DNA of 64,000 nucleotides from Nitrospira moscoviensis. GTDB lineage: Bacteria > Nitrospirota > Nitrospiria > Nitrospirales > Nitrospiraceae. Under the pieces are notes generated by a model. That model saw only the letters and a list, made by a program, of their open reading frames with translations. It searched no databases and was not told the origin of the DNA. Location: contig NZ_CP011801.1 of the NCBI RefSeq assembly GCF_001273775.1, forward strand, positions 1,652,001-1,716,000, in the 5' to 3' direction. The position numbers were made by a program, and so were the translations under genes. Positions within the stretch are counted from its first letter, which is position 1; every line of letters starts with the position of its first letter. Of this stretch, positions 54,539 to 61,937 are shown one piece after another.

Positions 54539-54589
54539 GGTCGAGGCTCAGGCTCAGGTACCCTCGGCCTCAGCCTAAGCCTTAACCTT
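54531..54589. repeat. Iterated palindrome between gcvH and lpdA
   Basis: AAGGTTAAGG (54531-54540) and its inverse CCTTAACCTT (54580-54589) enclose iterated GGCTCA-like units and their complements. Together they form a long imperfect hairpin that starts inside the last codons of gcvH and ends 3 bp before lpdA. It may attenuate or stabilise the transcript between the genes. Confidence 0.55.
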
Positions 54590-54592
54590 CAT

Positions 54593-56026
54593 ATGTCTTC
54601 CCCAGCCCACATCGCCATTCTCGGCGCCGGCCCGGGCGGCTATGTGGCCGCGATTCGCGCGGCCCAGCTCGGCGCGCGCGTCACGGTCGTCGAGCGCCAG
54701 GCGCTCGGCGGCGTCTGCTTGAATTGGGGCTGCATTCCCAGCAAGGCGCTCCTGTCCGTCATCGAGCTCGGTGACAAGCTGAAAAAAGCGGATGAACTCG
54801 GGCTGGTCCTCTCGGAGCCGGCCCGCTATGATCCCGCCCGCATGGTGGCCCGTAAAAATAAAGTGGTCGCCGGCCTGGTGAAGGGCATCGGGACTCTCTT
54901 CAAAGCCTGGAAGATCGAGGTGGTGGAAGGGACCGGGGAGTTGCTGGACGCCCGAACCATCGCCGTGACCGGCGCCGATGGGACGGCTCGCAAAGTCGAG
55001 GCCGATGCGGTCGTCATTGCGACCGGATCGTCGTGGCCGCAACTCGCCCAGTTTCCCGTCGACGGCAGGCAGATCATCACCAGCAAGCAGGCTTTGGATC
55101 TCGAAATCGTGCCGAACCGGATCGTCATTTTGGGAGGCGGCGTGGAAGGCTGCGAGTGCGCATCGCTGTACAGCGGATTGGGCGCACAGGTGATCTTGGT
55201 CGAATTGATGCCGCGTGTGCTGCCGCTCGAAGATGAAGAAGTGTCTGCGATCATCACGCGAGAGCTCAAGAAACGGGGTGTCGAGATCAGGACCGGCCTC
55301 ACCATCACAGCGGTCGATCGGCGAGCGGGGACGCTGGCCGTCATGCTGAGCGACGGCGCGACTATAGAGACGGACCAACTGCTCATTTCCATTGGACGCG
55401 GGTTTCATTCCAAGGGGATCGGTCTCGAACGGGCCGGAGTGGCCACAGGCAAACGGGGCGACGTGCTCGTCGATGACCGCATGGAAACGAACGTGCCGGG
55501 CGTCTATGCGATCGGCGACGTGGTCGGCAAGGCCATGCTCGCCCATGTGGCATCGGCCCAGGGCAAGGTGGCGGTCGAAAACATTCTCGGGCATCGCGCG
55601 ACGATCAACTACGATGTGATTCCGGCCGGCATCTTCACCATCCCGGAAGTCGGTCGTGTCGGTCTCACGGAACAGCAGGCGCGTGAACGGGCCGCGGCGG
55701 CGGGACAGAGTGTGGAAAAAGCGATTCGGGTGGGTCGCTTCAAGCACGTCGCGCTCGGCAAGGCGCAGGCGACCGGCGAGACCACCGGCTTTTTCAAAGT
55801 CATTACGGATGGCGACAGGGGGAAAATTCTGGGTGTCCACATCGTCGGAGCGCATGCGGCGGATTTGATCCATGAAGCGGCCGTGGCGATGGAGGCCGGC
55901 GCGACGGCGGGACAGCTGGCGCGGACCATCCACGCGCATCCCACTCTGGCGGAAGGCCTCATGGAGGCGGCGGAGGATGTCGAAGGCGCGGCGATTCACC
56001 AGGTGCGGATCAAAGCAGGATCATGA
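54593..56026 (+). CDS. lpdA: Dihydrolipoyl dehydrogenase
   Basis: FAD-dependent E3/L-protein reoxidising dihydrolipoyl groups with NAD+. FAD motif [11 protein letters not shown] at 11-21, redox disulphide Cys42/Cys47 in [13 protein letters not shown], second dinucleotide site [10 protein letters not shown], and C-terminal [16 protein letters not shown] with the catalytic His-Glu. The length of 477 residues is normal. Placed after gcvH, it most likely serves the glycine cleavage system, though 2-oxoacid dehydrogenase use is possible. Confidence 0.95.
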   Translation: MSSPAHIAILGAGPGGYVAAIRAAQLGARVTVVERQALGGVCLNWGCIPSKALLSVIELGDKLKKADELGLVLSEPARYDPARMVARKNKVVAGLVKGIGTLFKAWKIEVVEGTGELLDARTIAVTGADGTARKVEADAVVIATGSSWPQLAQFPVDGRQIITSKQALDLEIVPNRIVILGGGVEGCECASLYSGLGAQVILVELMPRVLPLEDEEVSAIITRELKKRGVEIRTGLTITAVDRRAGTLAVMLSDGATIETDQLLISIGRGFHSKGIGLERAGVATGKRGDVLVDDRMETNVPGVYAIGDVVGKAMLAHVASAQGKVAVENILGHRATINYDVIPAGIFTIPEVGRVGLTEQQARERAAAAGQSVEKAIRVGRFKHVALGKAQATGETTGFFKVITDGDRGKILGVHIVGAHAADLIHEAAVAMEAGATAGQLARTIHAHPTLAEGLMEAAEDVEGAAIHQVRIKAGS

Positions 56027-56496
56027 TCCAATCACTGCTGATCAAGGTGGCGATGTTGACCCTGACGATGGGCGTCGTCTTCTGGATCGGCTGGCAGGCA
56101 CCGCAGGCTTCGCAGGACGACAGTGATTCGGAGCCGGTTGCCGTCCAGACGGAGCAAAAACCTGGACCTGAAAGAACAGCGGTCACTCCGGATACTGTCC
56201 GGCCGGCGCCGAAGACCTCGGCGGTCTCGACGCGCCGGACAACCGGCGTCCCTGCTACTCCGCGCACCGTGGATCTCAATCGCGCGAGCGCGGAGGAGCT
56301 TGAATCCTTACCGGGCATCGGGGCAGTCTTGGCGCAGCGGGTCATCGAGTACCGCGGGTCACATGGAGGGTTTCGAAGCGTGGAGGACTTGCGGCAGGTG
56401 AAAGGTATCGGCGCGAAGAAATTCGAGCGGGTACGATCCTTGGTGAGCGTGGCGGCTCCCGCCGCGGCGGGACAGTCGGAGAAGCGGCAACTATGA
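56023..56496 (+). CDS. ComEA-like helix-hairpin-helix DNA-binding protein
   Basis: A 157-residue protein with an N-terminal membrane helix (about 5-28), a Pro/Thr-rich linker and a C-terminal helix-hairpin-helix pair ([56 protein letters not shown]). This is the ComEA layout, a periplasmic receptor for incoming DNA. It shares the window with comEC but is not adjacent to it. Overlaps lpdA and tyrS by 4 bp each. Confidence 0.87.
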   Translation: MIQSLLIKVAMLTLTMGVVFWIGWQAPQASQDDSDSEPVAVQTEQKPGPERTAVTPDTVRPAPKTSAVSTRRTTGVPATPRTVDLNRASAEELESLPGIGAVLAQRVIEYRGSHGGFRSVEDLRQVKGIGAKKFERVRSLVSVAAPAAAGQSEKRQL

Positions 56497-57704
56497 CGGA
56501 CGTGAACCAGCAGTTGGATCTGATTCTGCGCGGCGTCGTGGAAGTGATTCAACCGGGTGAGCTGGAATCGAAGGTGACTCGCTCGCTCAAGGAGCGGCGG
56601 CCCCTTCGTGTGAAAGCCGGCTTCGACCCGACCGCGCCCCATCTGCACCTCGGCCATACGGTGCTGATCCACAAGCTGAAACACTTTCAGGATCTGGGGC
56701 ATCATGTGATCTTCCTCATCGGCGACTTTACGGGCATGATCGGCGATCCCACCGGCGTCTCGGAAACGCGCAAGGCGCTGACCAAGGAGCAGGTGCTGGA
56801 AAATGCCAAGACCTATCAGCGCCAAGTGTTCAAGATCCTCGATCCGGCGAAGACGACGGTCGAGTTCAACAGCCGGTGGATGGGGTCTATGTCGGCCGGC
56901 GGGCTCATTGAGCTGGCCGCGCACTACCGTGTGGCCCGCATGATGGAGCGGGAGGATTTCCGCAAGCGATTCGAGGAGCAAAAGCCGATCAGCGTACACG
57001 AGTTTCTATACCCGCTGGTCCAGGGCTACGATTCGGTCGCGCTGAAAGCCGACGTCGAGCTTGGCGGGACGGATCAAAAGTTCAACCTCCTGATGGGGCG
57101 GGAACTGCAGCGCGACTACGGCCAGGAATCTCAAGTCGTCATCACGATGCCGTTGCTCGAAGGCACCGACGGCGTGAAGAAGATGAGCAAGAGCGTCGGC
57201 AACTACATTGCGCTCGAAGACAAGCCGGGCGACATGTTCGGCAAGCTGATGTCGATCAGCGATGCGCTGATGCAGCGCTATTACGAATTGCTGACGACGG
57301 AGGATCTGAGCCGCGTGAAGACGCTCCATCCGATGGAGGCGAAGCAGTCGCTGGCCGAGATGATCGTCGCCCGTTATCACGGAGCCGACGCGGGTCGCCA
57401 GGCGCGGGCGGAGTTTCAGCAGAAATTTCAGGAGCGGGAATTTCCTGACGAGCCCGACGTGCGTCTGTTCGTCACTGCCGACATGCTCCGCGAGGGCGAC
57501 GCGATCGGCCTGGTTGATTTGGTCGCCAAGACGGGATTGGTGCCGAGCAAGAGCGAGGCCCGCCGGTTGATCGTCCAAGGCGGCATTGAGCTGGACGGGC
57601 AGAAGCGGAGCGACGCCAATACGATCGTCACCGTGCTGCCGGGACAACGATATCGCCTCAAAGTCGGGCGCCGCAAATTCGCATTCATCGAGCGGGCGCC
57701 GTAG
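56493..57704 (+). CDS. tyrS: Tyrosyl-tRNA synthetase
   Basis: Class I synthetase, 403 residues. The HIGH-like motif HLGH lies in [24 protein letters not shown] is present as [10 protein letters not shown], and the S4 RNA-binding tail follows ([21 protein letters not shown]). It belongs to the shorter TyrZ-like or proteobacterial group by eye. ATG overlaps the comEA stop. Confidence 0.95.
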   Translation: MTDVNQQLDLILRGVVEVIQPGELESKVTRSLKERRPLRVKAGFDPTAPHLHLGHTVLIHKLKHFQDLGHHVIFLIGDFTGMIGDPTGVSETRKALTKEQVLENAKTYQRQVFKILDPAKTTVEFNSRWMGSMSAGGLIELAAHYRVARMMEREDFRKRFEEQKPISVHEFLYPLVQGYDSVALKADVELGGTDQKFNLLMGRELQRDYGQESQVVITMPLLEGTDGVKKMSKSVGNYIALEDKPGDMFGKLMSISDALMQRYYELLTTEDLSRVKTLHPMEAKQSLAEMIVARYHGADAGRQARAEFQQKFQEREFPDEPDVRLFVTADMLREGDAIGLVDLVAKTGLVPSKSEARRLIVQGGIELDGQKRSDANTIVTVLPGQRYRLKVGRRKFAFIERAP

Positions 57705-57726
57705 GGACCGGGGGAAGTTGGATTGT

Positions 57727-57751
57727 TGGAGCGGGCGATGGGATTTGAACC
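57727..57751 (-). repeat. Duplicated 25-bp 3' end of tRNA-Gly
   Basis: The 25 bases at 57727-57751 are identical to 57901-57925, the CCA end, acceptor strand and part of the T-arm of the tRNA-Gly gene, in the same orientation. The copies flank a 149-bp segment. An additional inverted T-arm fragment of 17 bases lies at about 57861-57877. Confidence 0.8.
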
Positions 57752-57795
57752 ACACTCCGTCGCCGGGTCGGCCCTGGGGCTTGCCTCCCGGCTCC

Positions 57796-57852
57796 CACAG
57801 AGGGGGCCAGCCCCCTCTGTGCGCTCCCCGCGAAAGGGGCTCACCCCTTTCG
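57796..57852. terminator. Two adjacent GC-rich hairpins between tyrS and tRNA-Gly
   Basis: CACAGAGGGGGC/GCCCCCTCTGTG (57796-57821, 12-bp perfect stem, 2-nt loop) and CGAAAGGGG/CCCCTTTCG (57831-57852, 9-bp stem, 4-nt loop). They sit between convergent tyrS and tRNA-Gly and may act as a bidirectional terminator, but they also form the core of the segment flanked by tRNA fragments. No other gene is seen in 57705-57900. Confidence 0.6.
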
Positions 57853-57900
57853 AAATCCCCTGTCGTGGGTTCAAATCTACGGGAGAGTCGCGTGGTGCAT

Positions 57901-57975
57901 TGGAGCGGGCGATGGGATTTGAACCCACGACAACTTGCTTGGGAAGCAAGGACTCTACCACTGAGCTACGCCCGC
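57901..57975 (-). tRNA. tRNA-Gly(CCC)
   Basis: On the minus strand GCGGGCG opens the acceptor stem. The D-arm (TAGCTCAGTGGTAGAG), anticodon stem-loop CTTGC-TTCCCAA-GCAAG with anticodon CCC (Gly, GGG codons), T-arm (GTGGGTTCAAATCCCAT) and CGCCCGCT-CCA end follow, with CCA encoded. All arms pair as expected. It is transcribed from its own promoter at 57987-58015. Confidence 0.96.
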
Positions 57976-57986
57976 TCGCGAATCGA

Positions 57987-58015
57987 ATCCTACGCTGGCG
58001 TTAGGGCCAAGTCAA
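57987..58015 (-). promoter_or_regulatory. Sigma70-type promoter for tRNA-Gly
   Basis: On the minus strand TTGACT (58015-58010), a 17-bp spacer and TAGGAT (57992-57987) lie 11 bp before the tRNA 5' end, a good fit for a tRNA promoter. Confidence 0.7.
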
Positions 58016-58045
58016 GGAATGACCGGCAGTAATGAAAGGATGATC

Positions 58046-58363
58046 ATGGTGACAAGACGACGGTTTCTTCTGCTTATGGTCGCCGCATTCGCAGGCGGTC
58101 TACTCGGCGGGGCCGTGAGCGATCAGCTGTGGTCCGGCCGCGCCGCTCAGGCGCAGAAGCCCAACGGCGTCAATGCGGAAGAATTCCTGCTGCTGGACGC
58201 AACCGGCAAGGCACGAGGCGGCTTCGGGCTGGACGCCAACGGTGAAATCGGGCTGGTGCTCACCAGTAAAGACGGCAGCCGGACGCTGACCCTCACTCCC
58301 GATGATCGACAAGTGATCAAGCTGGTGGAGCGGGGAGGCCGGGTCCTCTGGGGAGCGCCGTAA
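58046..58363 (+). CDS. Exported small protein of unknown function
   Basis: A 105-residue protein with a basic start and hydrophobic helix (VTRRRFLLLMVAAFAGGLLGGAV), resembling a signal peptide or anchor. A compact domain rich in beta-type sequence follows (EEFLLLDATGKARGGFGLDANGEIGLVLTSKDGSRTLTLTP). The RRRFLLL start is not a full twin-arginine motif. No family is recognised. The ATG at 58046 has GAAAGGA at good spacing; two other in-frame ATGs lie just upstream. Confidence 0.68.
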   Translation: MVTRRRFLLLMVAAFAGGLLGGAVSDQLWSGRAAQAQKPNGVNAEEFLLLDATGKARGGFGLDANGEIGLVLTSKDGSRTLTLTPDDRQVIKLVERGGRVLWGAP

Positions 58364-58384
58364 CGAAGGAAGAGGACGGAGGGA

Positions 58385-58576
58385 TCAAACCGCCTTCTTG
58401 ACGAGCCCGGAACGCAGACAGCGGGTGCAGACGCGGATGCGCTTATGGGCGCCGTTGACCACCGCGCGCACGGTCTGCAGATTGGGGCTGAATACCCGCT
58501 TGGTCTTGTTGTTCGCGTGACTCACATTGTGCCCGGACTGATGTCTCTTCTGACACATTTCACATACGTACGCCAC
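58385..58576 (-). CDS. rpmB: 50S ribosomal protein L28
   Basis: A 63-residue L28: [34 protein letters not shown]. Cys5, Cys8, Cys50 and Cys53 form the zinc-binding (C+) version. The stop is 21 bp from the end of the exported small protein gene, with which it converges. Transcribed alone on the minus strand. Confidence 0.94.
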   Translation of the reverse strand: MAYVCEMCQKRHQSGHNVSHANNKTKRVFSPNLQTVRAVVNGAHKRIRVCTRCLRSGLVKKAV

Positions 58577-58682
58577 GATGAGGCTCCTTCCGCGTCGGTC
58601 GAATGTCTATCGTTTACAAACCGGGGGATGCTATCACAGGGCGGCGAACCGTGACAAGCGGTTCGGATATCAAGAGGAGAGG

Positions 58683-58940
58683 ATGGACTTCGTCACTCAG
58701 ATCGGCTCAGTAGCGGGCGCCCTCACTACCATCGCCTTCTGGCCTCAACTCCGGAGGACCTGGAAAACGCGATCGGCGGACGATGTGTCGCTCGCCATGC
58801 TGCTCACCTTCACGACGGGCGTCTTTCTGTGGTTCGTCTATGGGTGGCTCTTGAACGCGTGGCCCATCATCGTTACGAATGCCGTCACGTTTCTGCTCAC
58901 CGCCTCGATTCTGGTGCTGAAGCTGCGCTTGCGCTCGTAA
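58683..58940 (+). CDS. SemiSWEET-type small sugar transporter
   Basis: An 85-residue, three-helix membrane protein with the PQ-loop signature (TTIAFWPQLRRTWKTRSADDVSLAML, Pro21-Gln22) of SemiSWEET transporters, which form dimers and move sugars by facilitated diffusion. The length is typical. GAGAGG precedes the ATG. No carbohydrate catabolic gene is adjacent, so the substrate is unknown. Confidence 0.87.
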   Translation: MDFVTQIGSVAGALTTIAFWPQLRRTWKTRSADDVSLAMLLTFTTGVFLWFVYGWLLNAWPIIVTNAVTFLLTASILVLKLRLRS

Positions 58941-58948
58941 GCCGGGTT

Positions 58949-60385
58949 TCAGCGAGCCGCCCGTTTGGCGACGGCCATGGACGGGTCCATCGCCGGCGTC
59001 AGCGGCACGCTGATGTCGAAGGTCGGATCGCCGCCGTCGTCCAGCCCGTCTTTCCCCACGCTGTACAGCCTCTTTTGTGTCGGGCTCCACAGCATCGGAA
59101 AGCCGGTGAAGGGATCGAAATACATCGAGCCGACTTCCGCCAGTCTCGTCGGGATGGTCGCCGTCGTGGCCGGATTCCGCAATAAGATCTGCAGCGAGGC
59201 CAAGCGAAGCCGCGCGTCCGTTTCCACCAACCGTTGCGCGAACGGCTCCCAATTCGGATCGAATTCCAGCGGATTCGTCATCCGTTCCAACAGCGTCAAG
59301 GGCGAGTCGCGGGCGACATCCCGCAGTTTCGGGAGCGGGCTATGGACGGAATCGGCGGCCTTGATCGTCGCGTCATAAAACATCGCATAGGTATCCCAGG
59401 TCCGCTGCGAGGCCGAAGACATCCCGAAGAACCGGTGAGTCCTCGGGTGCTCCACGGTCTTGAATAATTCAGGCTGGAGATGCGCCGCGCGAGCCAGCGA
59501 CGCCGTCGTGGAGTTGTCGCGGCGCTCTTGAGGGATGAGCGTCCGGTCGGAGCGCTGCTCGCGCCGGTACCCGAGCACGAACTCGCTCTGGACGGGCCAT
59601 CGCAAGGAATACTCGCTCCGCGTGAGCGGCTGGAGGAGGTGCAGGGCTTGCGTCAGCAGAGTCCGGTCCACCGTGGGCTGGCTGATCAGGCGGGACAGGA
59701 ACTCGACGTCGTCTTCGAGCATCACTTCCGCCAGCACCTTCATGGACAGCGTGCGGGCTTCGCGCAGGACGATGCGCCAGCGCGTCACATCCCGCGTGAG
59801 GCGTTCGAGACCCAGCCTGGATTGTTGCGCAAACCCGTCGGCGACGTAGAGCCGGTGCGTGCTCATCAGCTCTTCAACGCGGGGGGCGCCGGTATGGGCG
59901 TATCCCCAGTCTTCAAACCGCATGCGCAGCCACTGGTCATACCGCTGGAGCAGGATTCGATACCGGGCGGCCGAGGTCCGAAACAGCGCATCCCGCCGCT
60001 GAAATTCCTCGAGCGGGTTCGAAGCCTTCCATTCCGGCAGGACGTCGTCGATGCCGACCGGCACGCGAAGCTCGGATCGGCCGGGTTTCTCGAAATCGAA
60101 CTCCTGCGGGAGGGAGCGACCGTCCGCCTCGAGCCAGATGTCGTAGCCGACCTGGACGGGATCGGCGCCGGAGGCTGCGGCAAATCCCAACAACAAGAAG
60201 TAGCCGTTCTCCAGCGGGTTGTCGAGGACATGGGGCACCGGCTCCGTGAGTTTCAGAAATGTCTCGCTTGGTTTGTCCTTCTTCGACGACCAGATCAAGC
60301 CGGAGATTTCGAGAAACATCCCGACAATGCAGAGGCTGATGATGAGGGTGCGCAGGGGAATCGTCCGGGATTTCATCGTATGCAT
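58949..60385 (-). CDS. Membrane-anchored protein of unknown function
   Basis: A 478-residue protein with one N-terminal hydrophobic helix (about 11-30, LRTLIISLCIVGMFLEISGLI) and a long soluble part that is Arg/Glu/Leu-rich. The segment DPFTGFPMLWSPTQKRLYSVGKDGLDDGGDPTFDI near the C-terminus resembles the end of type II pseudopilin-like and some Planctomycete proteins. No enzyme motif was found. The ATG at 60385 follows GAAGGA on the minus strand; an ATG at 60376 is possible. It ends 8 bp from the SemiSWEET gene, with which it converges. Confidence 0.72.
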   Translation of the reverse strand: MHTMKSRTIPLRTLIISLCIVGMFLEISGLIWSSKKDKPSETFLKLTEPVPHVLDNPLENGYFLLLGFAAASGADPVQVGYDIWLEADGRSLPQEFDFEKPGRSELRVPVGIDDVLPEWKASNPLEEFQRRDALFRTSAARYRILLQRYDQWLRMRFEDWGYAHTGAPRVEELMSTHRLYVADGFAQQSRLGLERLTRDVTRWRIVLREARTLSMKVLAEVMLEDDVEFLSRLISQPTVDRTLLTQALHLLQPLTRSEYSLRWPVQSEFVLGYRREQRSDRTLIPQERRDNSTTASLARAAHLQPELFKTVEHPRTHRFFGMSSASQRTWDTYAMFYDATIKAADSVHSPLPKLRDVARDSPLTLLERMTNPLEFDPNWEPFAQRLVETDARLRLASLQILLRNPATTATIPTRLAEVGSMYFDPFTGFPMLWSPTQKRLYSVGKDGLDDGGDPTFDISVPLTPAMDPSMAVAKRAAR

Positions 60386-60561
60386 CGGTCCTTCATGGTG
60401 GAGGGGGCGGAGTGTCCGCGATTGCCGGCCGAGAGAATGAGCAAGGCCTGTGCCGAATGGGATCGTGGCAACCCTTTGTCACATAGCCCATTTTCTGGGA
60501 ATTCTTTCCAGAGGGCGGTCCCGGCTGTGGTGTCAGTGAGCAGGGGCGGACATTATTGAAC

Positions 60562-60591
60562 TTGACAACTTTTGGCACTCTCTCCTAGAGT
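60562..60591 (+). promoter_or_regulatory. Sigma70-type promoter for the btu operon
   Basis: TTGACA (60562-60567), an 18-bp spacer and TAGAGT (60586-60591) lie directly before the cobalamin riboswitch. The -35 is perfect. Confidence 0.6.
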
Positions 60592-60596
60592 GCCCG

Positions 60597-60862
60597 CACA
60601 TCACGAGTGATCCTGAGTGACGGGAAGAGGGTGCAAATCCCTCGCGGTCCCGCCGCTGTAAATGGGGACGAACCCCGCGGATGCCACTGTCTTAGAGACA
60701 GTGATGAGTGATCAGTGACGAGTGATGAGTTGGGAGCTTGGATTTCCACTCATCACCTATCACACATCACCCATCACTGCTCAGCAAGCAAGATGGGAAG
60801 GCGCGGGTAGTAGATCGGTGGTCGTTCCGCCGGTCCCCTGAGCCAGAAGACCTCCTCAGGAT
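60597..60862 (+). ncRNA. Cobalamin riboswitch
   Basis: The conserved core is readable: GGGAAGAGGGTGCAAATCCC (60622 onward), CGCGGTCCCGCCGCTGTAA (ends 60661), GCCACTG (60683-60689), GGGAAGGC (60795-60802) and the B12 box AGCCAGAAGACC (60841-60852). The arm between GCCACTG and GGGAAGGC is over 100 nt, much longer than usual, and holds an iterated palindrome. It precedes an intrinsic terminator and a BtuF-like gene, so cobalamin would repress the importer. The 60386-60596 stretch before it holds only the promoter. Confidence 0.93.
60699..60779. repeat. Iterated TGATGAG-type palindrome inside the riboswitch
   Basis: Left arm units of AGTGATGAG type (60699-60730) face inverse ATCACTCATC-type units (60748-60779). 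CAGTGATG pairs with CATCACTG at the base and GATGAGT with ACTCATC near the loop. The block looks like a mobile or amplified short repeat that settled in the variable arm of the riboswitch. Confidence 0.65.
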
Positions 60863-60918
60863 CGTACGGACTCTCCCTCGTGGGCTGGGGAGGGGTGAGG
60901 ATGAGCTGCGGGTTGCCA

Positions 60919-60954
60919 ATCCTCAGGGTCCAAGCCCTGGGGATTTTTTATTTT
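60919..60954 (+). terminator. Intrinsic terminator/expression platform of the cobalamin riboswitch
   Basis: ATCCTCAGGG (60919-60928) and CCCTGGGGAT (60935-60944) form a 10-bp stem with one G-U pair, followed by TTTTTTATTTT. GAGGAT at 60897-60902 can pair with ATCCTC at 60919-60924 instead, a possible antiterminator. It ends just before the btuF ATG. Confidence 0.75.
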
Positions 60955-60961
60955 GAGCCGG

Positions 60962-61930
60962 ATGAGTCGGAGCCGTGGCGCCGCCGTAGGCATCGGGCTT
61001 GCGCTTCTGGCTTTCCTCTCTCTCACGTGTGCGGCTGAGCCTGGATCGTCAACCGATATGAAACGGCGCCAACAGGGCATTCTGACCGGCATGCCGTTCA
61101 TGGCGAACATCGTGCCGCGGACGTTCGTCGACGACCTGAACCGGAAAATTTATTTGGCGCAAGCCCCGGCGCGCATCGTTTCGCTCGCGCCCAGCATCAC
61201 GGAAATCCTGTTTGCCCTCGGCTTGAACGACCAGATCGTCGGCGTCACCGACTTCTGCGACTTTCCCCCTGAGGCGAAGCAGAAGCCGAAGGTGGCCTAC
61301 TCTCATCCGAACGTCGAAGCGATCGTGCAGCTTCAGCCGGAGCTGGTGCTGACGCCCCGGGCCTTTCTCCGTAACGATGTGCTGGCAAAACTGGAGCAGC
61401 TCAAGATTCCGGTCTTCGTGGTCGATCCGGAATCGTTTGAGGAGATCCCGAGTCGTATTCAGCTGCTCGGTCGCATGCTGAATCGATCCGCGACGGCCGA
61501 TGCTCTGGCGATGGAGATGCGGAAGCGGACTGCGGAGATCCAGCGCAAGATGCAGGCGCAGCCGCGCCTCCGGGTGCTCTACGTGCTCAACAGCCAACCG
61601 CTGATCACCGTCGGGCCGGGGAGCTACATTCATCAGGCGATCGGGTTGGCCGGCGGCCTCAACATTGCGGCTGAGGCGAAGGCTCCGTATCCCCACCTGA
61701 ACATGGAAGCGGTGCTCAGGGAGGATCCCCAGGTTATCGTGTTTCCGATCGGCGCGGCCGAAGGCATTCCCCCGGGCGAGCAGCAACTCTGGCGGCAATG
61801 GACCTCGCTGTCGGCCGTGAAGCGCGGACGCCTGCATCAGATTCCCGCCGACGTGCTGAATCGTCCCGGTCCGCGGATCGTCGAAGGACTGGAACAACTG
61901 GCCAGGATCATTCACCCCGAGGCTTTTTAG
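60962..61930 (+). CDS. btuF: Cobalamin ABC transporter substrate-binding protein (BtuF-like)
   Basis: Periplasmic binding protein of the cobalamin/Fe-siderophore family. Signal peptide at about 1-25 (GLALLAFLSLTCA, lipoprotein processing possible), then ARIVSLAPSITEILFALGLNDQIVGVTDFCDFP, VEAIVQLQPELVL, and GLAGGLNIAAEA, the usual PBP layout of two lobes and a connecting helix. The length is 322 residues from the ATG at 60962; a TTG at 60953 is an alternative. The upstream cobalamin riboswitch supports the substrate. Spaced 7 bp from the permease gene. Confidence 0.9.
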   Translation: MSRSRGAAVGIGLALLAFLSLTCAAEPGSSTDMKRRQQGILTGMPFMANIVPRTFVDDLNRKIYLAQAPARIVSLAPSITEILFALGLNDQIVGVTDFCDFPPEAKQKPKVAYSHPNVEAIVQLQPELVLTPRAFLRNDVLAKLEQLKIPVFVVDPESFEEIPSRIQLLGRMLNRSATADALAMEMRKRTAEIQRKMQAQPRLRVLYVLNSQPLITVGPGSYIHQAIGLAGGLNIAAEAKAPYPHLNMEAVLREDPQVIVFPIGAAEGIPPGEQQLWRQWTSLSAVKRGRLHQIPADVLNRPGPRIVEGLEQLARIIHPEAF

Positions 61931-61937
61931 TCGGCGC

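Noticed and set aside
60699..60779. Direct repeats that might be a CRISPR array
   Set aside because: Units are short (about 7 bp), contiguous without spacers of constant length, and lie inside a riboswitch; no cas gene is present.
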